Notes under the pieces: generated by a model
Databases searched by the model: none
Told to the model about the DNA's origin: nothing
The model's input: the letters and a program-made list of their open reading frames with translations, nothing else
Shown: positions 63,069-64,000 of the stretch, piece after piece
How positions within the stretch are numbered: position 1 is the stretch's first letter
Layout: the number at the start of each line of letters is the position of its first letter
Assembly: GCA_963826035.1 (NCBI GenBank)
Contig: CAWGVZ010000003.1
Coordinates: 62,001 to 126,000 of the forward strand
Length of the DNA: 64,000 bases
Reading direction: 5' to 3'
Source of the DNA: Actinophytocola sp963826035
GTDB lineage: Bacteria > Actinomycetota > Actinomycetes > Mycobacteriales > Pseudonocardiaceae
Position numbers and translations under genes: made by a program

Positions 63069-64000
63069 TAAAAGGACCGGGGAGGCTGGACCGTCGTAAT
63101 TACCTCGTCGACGAGTTGCTTGGTCGTTTCCGGGTGCACGAAGCAGAGTCGGGCGACCGGTTCGCCGTCCCAGGAAGTTGGTAGCACAAAGGCGATCTGG
63201 TCCGCGAGGACCCGGTCCGACCAGCTCTCGTAGTCGTCCCATCCCCACCCGTCGCGCCGGAAGAGGACTACCGACAGCTCCGGCTCACAGATCAGGGTGA
63301 GGCCCTCGGTCGCGCTGATGCGGTCGGCCGCGTAACGGGCCATGGTGAGCGTGTTCTCCACGGCGTCCCGGTAGGCGTCGGTACCGTGGACCGCGAGCCC
63401 GAACCACAGGGGCAGGCCGCGGGCCCGGCGGGTCAGGTGGTAGGCGTAGTCGCTCGGGTTCCACACGTCGTCGGCGTCATCGTGGATGGCGTCCAGATAG
63501 GACGCTCGCTGCGTGTGCACCGCTTGTGCTGTCCGCGGCTCGCGGTAGAGCAGTGCCGCGCAGTCGAATGGCGAGAAGAGCCACTTGTGCGGATCGATGA
63601 CCAGGGAGTCGGCCTGCTCGATGCCGGTGAAGAGGTCGCGCACCGAGGGAGCGAAGATTCCGGCACCGCCGTAGGCCGCGTCGACGTGCATCCACCGGCC
63701 CTGCTGCCGGGCAACGTCGGCTATCCCGGCCAGATCGTCGATCAGGCCGGCGTTCGTGGTGCCGGCGGTGGCGACCACGGCCACCACGTCGTCCCGGTGC
63801 GGCTCGCGGGCCAGGGTGTCCCGCAACGCCGATGCGGTCATCCGGTGGCCGGGCACCAGGAGTGGTTCCATGCCCAGGACGTGAAGGGTCTTGCCCACCG
63901 AACTGTGGGTGTCCGAGGTGATCGCCACCTTCGGCCGTGCGCATAGCCCACCGCGACGGCTCAGACCTGCATCTCGTGCGACCAGAAGTGCCGACAGGTT
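63068..64000 (-). CDS. PLP-dependent group II amino-acid decarboxylase, 5' end beyond window
   Basis: At least 310 residues, open to the right edge. Group II fold: SNLSALLVARDAG at the edge, VAITSDTHSSVGKTLHVLGM, VVAVVATAGTTNAGLIDDLA, GRWMHVDAAYGGAGIFAP (PLP-ring Asp), DSLVIDPHKWLFSPFDCAAL (Schiff-base Lys), RRARGLPLWFGLAVHGTDAY. Decarboxylates an amino acid (aromatic, valine or similar) to the amine. Next to an amine N-hydroxylase this would supply the amine substrate, as VlmD does for valanimycin. Substrate cannot be read from these motifs. Confidence 0.85.
   Translation of the reverse strand, partial: NLSALLVARDAGLSRRGGLCARPKVAITSDTHSSVGKTLHVLGMEPLLVPGHRMTASALRDTLAREPHRDDVVAVVATAGTTNAGLIDDLAGIADVARQQGRWMHVDAAYGGAGIFAPSVRDLFTGIEQADSLVIDPHKWLFSPFDCAALLYREPRTAQAVHTQRASYLDAIHDDADDVWNPSDYAYHLTRRARGLPLWFGLAVHGTDAYRDAVENTLTMARYAADRISATEGLTLICEPELSVVLFRRDGWGWDDYESWSDRVLADQIAFVLPTSWDGEPVARLCFVHPETTKQLVDEVITTVQPPRSF

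Overview
The window is high-GC actinomycete DNA, most likely from a member of the Pseudonocardiaceae (Amycolatopsis-like). The grounds are strong G/C bias at third codon positions, SARP/AfsR-type regulators, CebR-type operators and a secondary-metabolite cluster. The genus is an inference. No rRNA, tRNA or CRISPR array was recognised.

Layout. 1-7.4 kb is a decayed accessory region: the 5' part of a secreted GH29 alpha-fucosidase, a broken GH27 alpha-galactosidase with LacI-type operators, one intact molybdenum hydroxylase large subunit flanked by IS701-type transposase fragments, and an ArsR-type regulator whose 5' end is partly duplicated. 7.5-10.2 kb is a SARP regulator with NACHT and membrane domains. 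10.3-17 kb is a gene graveyard and IS island: integrase and DNA-ligase remnants, a small secreted protein, an IS5 fragment, a truncated and frameshifted IS630, an intact IS3 and an intact IS1380 side by side. 17-20.5 kb holds a membrane protein fused to a low-molecular-weight tyrosine phosphatase, and an XRE/TPR regulator. 20.6-25.9 kb is a minus-strand sugar operon (GlcG/HbpS-like, TolB-like propeller, LacI, MFS, truncated GH78) ending in transporter remnants. 26.4-28.5 kb is a CebR-box-controlled secreted glycoside hydrolase with Fn3 and CBM2. 28.5-30.7 kb has an orphan MbtH gene, a multiply frameshifted MFS gene and fragments. 30.9-34.3 kb is a second SARP regulator (NB-ARC, TPR) next to a secreted SH3-like protein.

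34.5-43.5 kb is the least familiar part: a DUF817 membrane protein overlapping, tail to tail, a 1457-residue TPR-Hsp70-pseudoprotease fusion. Upstream of that fusion on the same strand are two translationally coupled genes with no recognisable family (one with a C-terminal membrane domain), separated from it by a MITE-like element.

44-55.3 kb is an ion-homeostasis island: an APC-superfamily permease (frameshifted), a CorA-type channel, a 40-residue membrane peptide, and the full kdpFABCDE operon with an extra 27-residue leader gene. The permease and kdp promoters share a 16-bp motif (ACGAAACCTTGACGCC or close variants), a candidate KdpE site. 55.3-56.8 kb has two more perfect CebR boxes, before an unknown membrane-anchored protein and before an AA10 lytic polysaccharide monooxygenase.

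57.6-64 kb looks like part of a natural-product cluster. A four-gene minus-strand operon encodes homologues of valanimycin-type enzymes: acyl-CoA-dehydrogenase-fold amine N-hydroxylase, small membrane protein, flavin reductase and ferritin-like diiron protein. With it are a PLP-dependent amino-acid decarboxylase running off the right edge, a DNA-3-methyladenine glycosylase (possible self-resistance), and a stand-alone FkbM methyltransferase wrapped in remnants of an NRPS adenylation domain. Together they suggest an azoxy or other N-N/N-O-containing, possibly DNA-reactive, metabolite.
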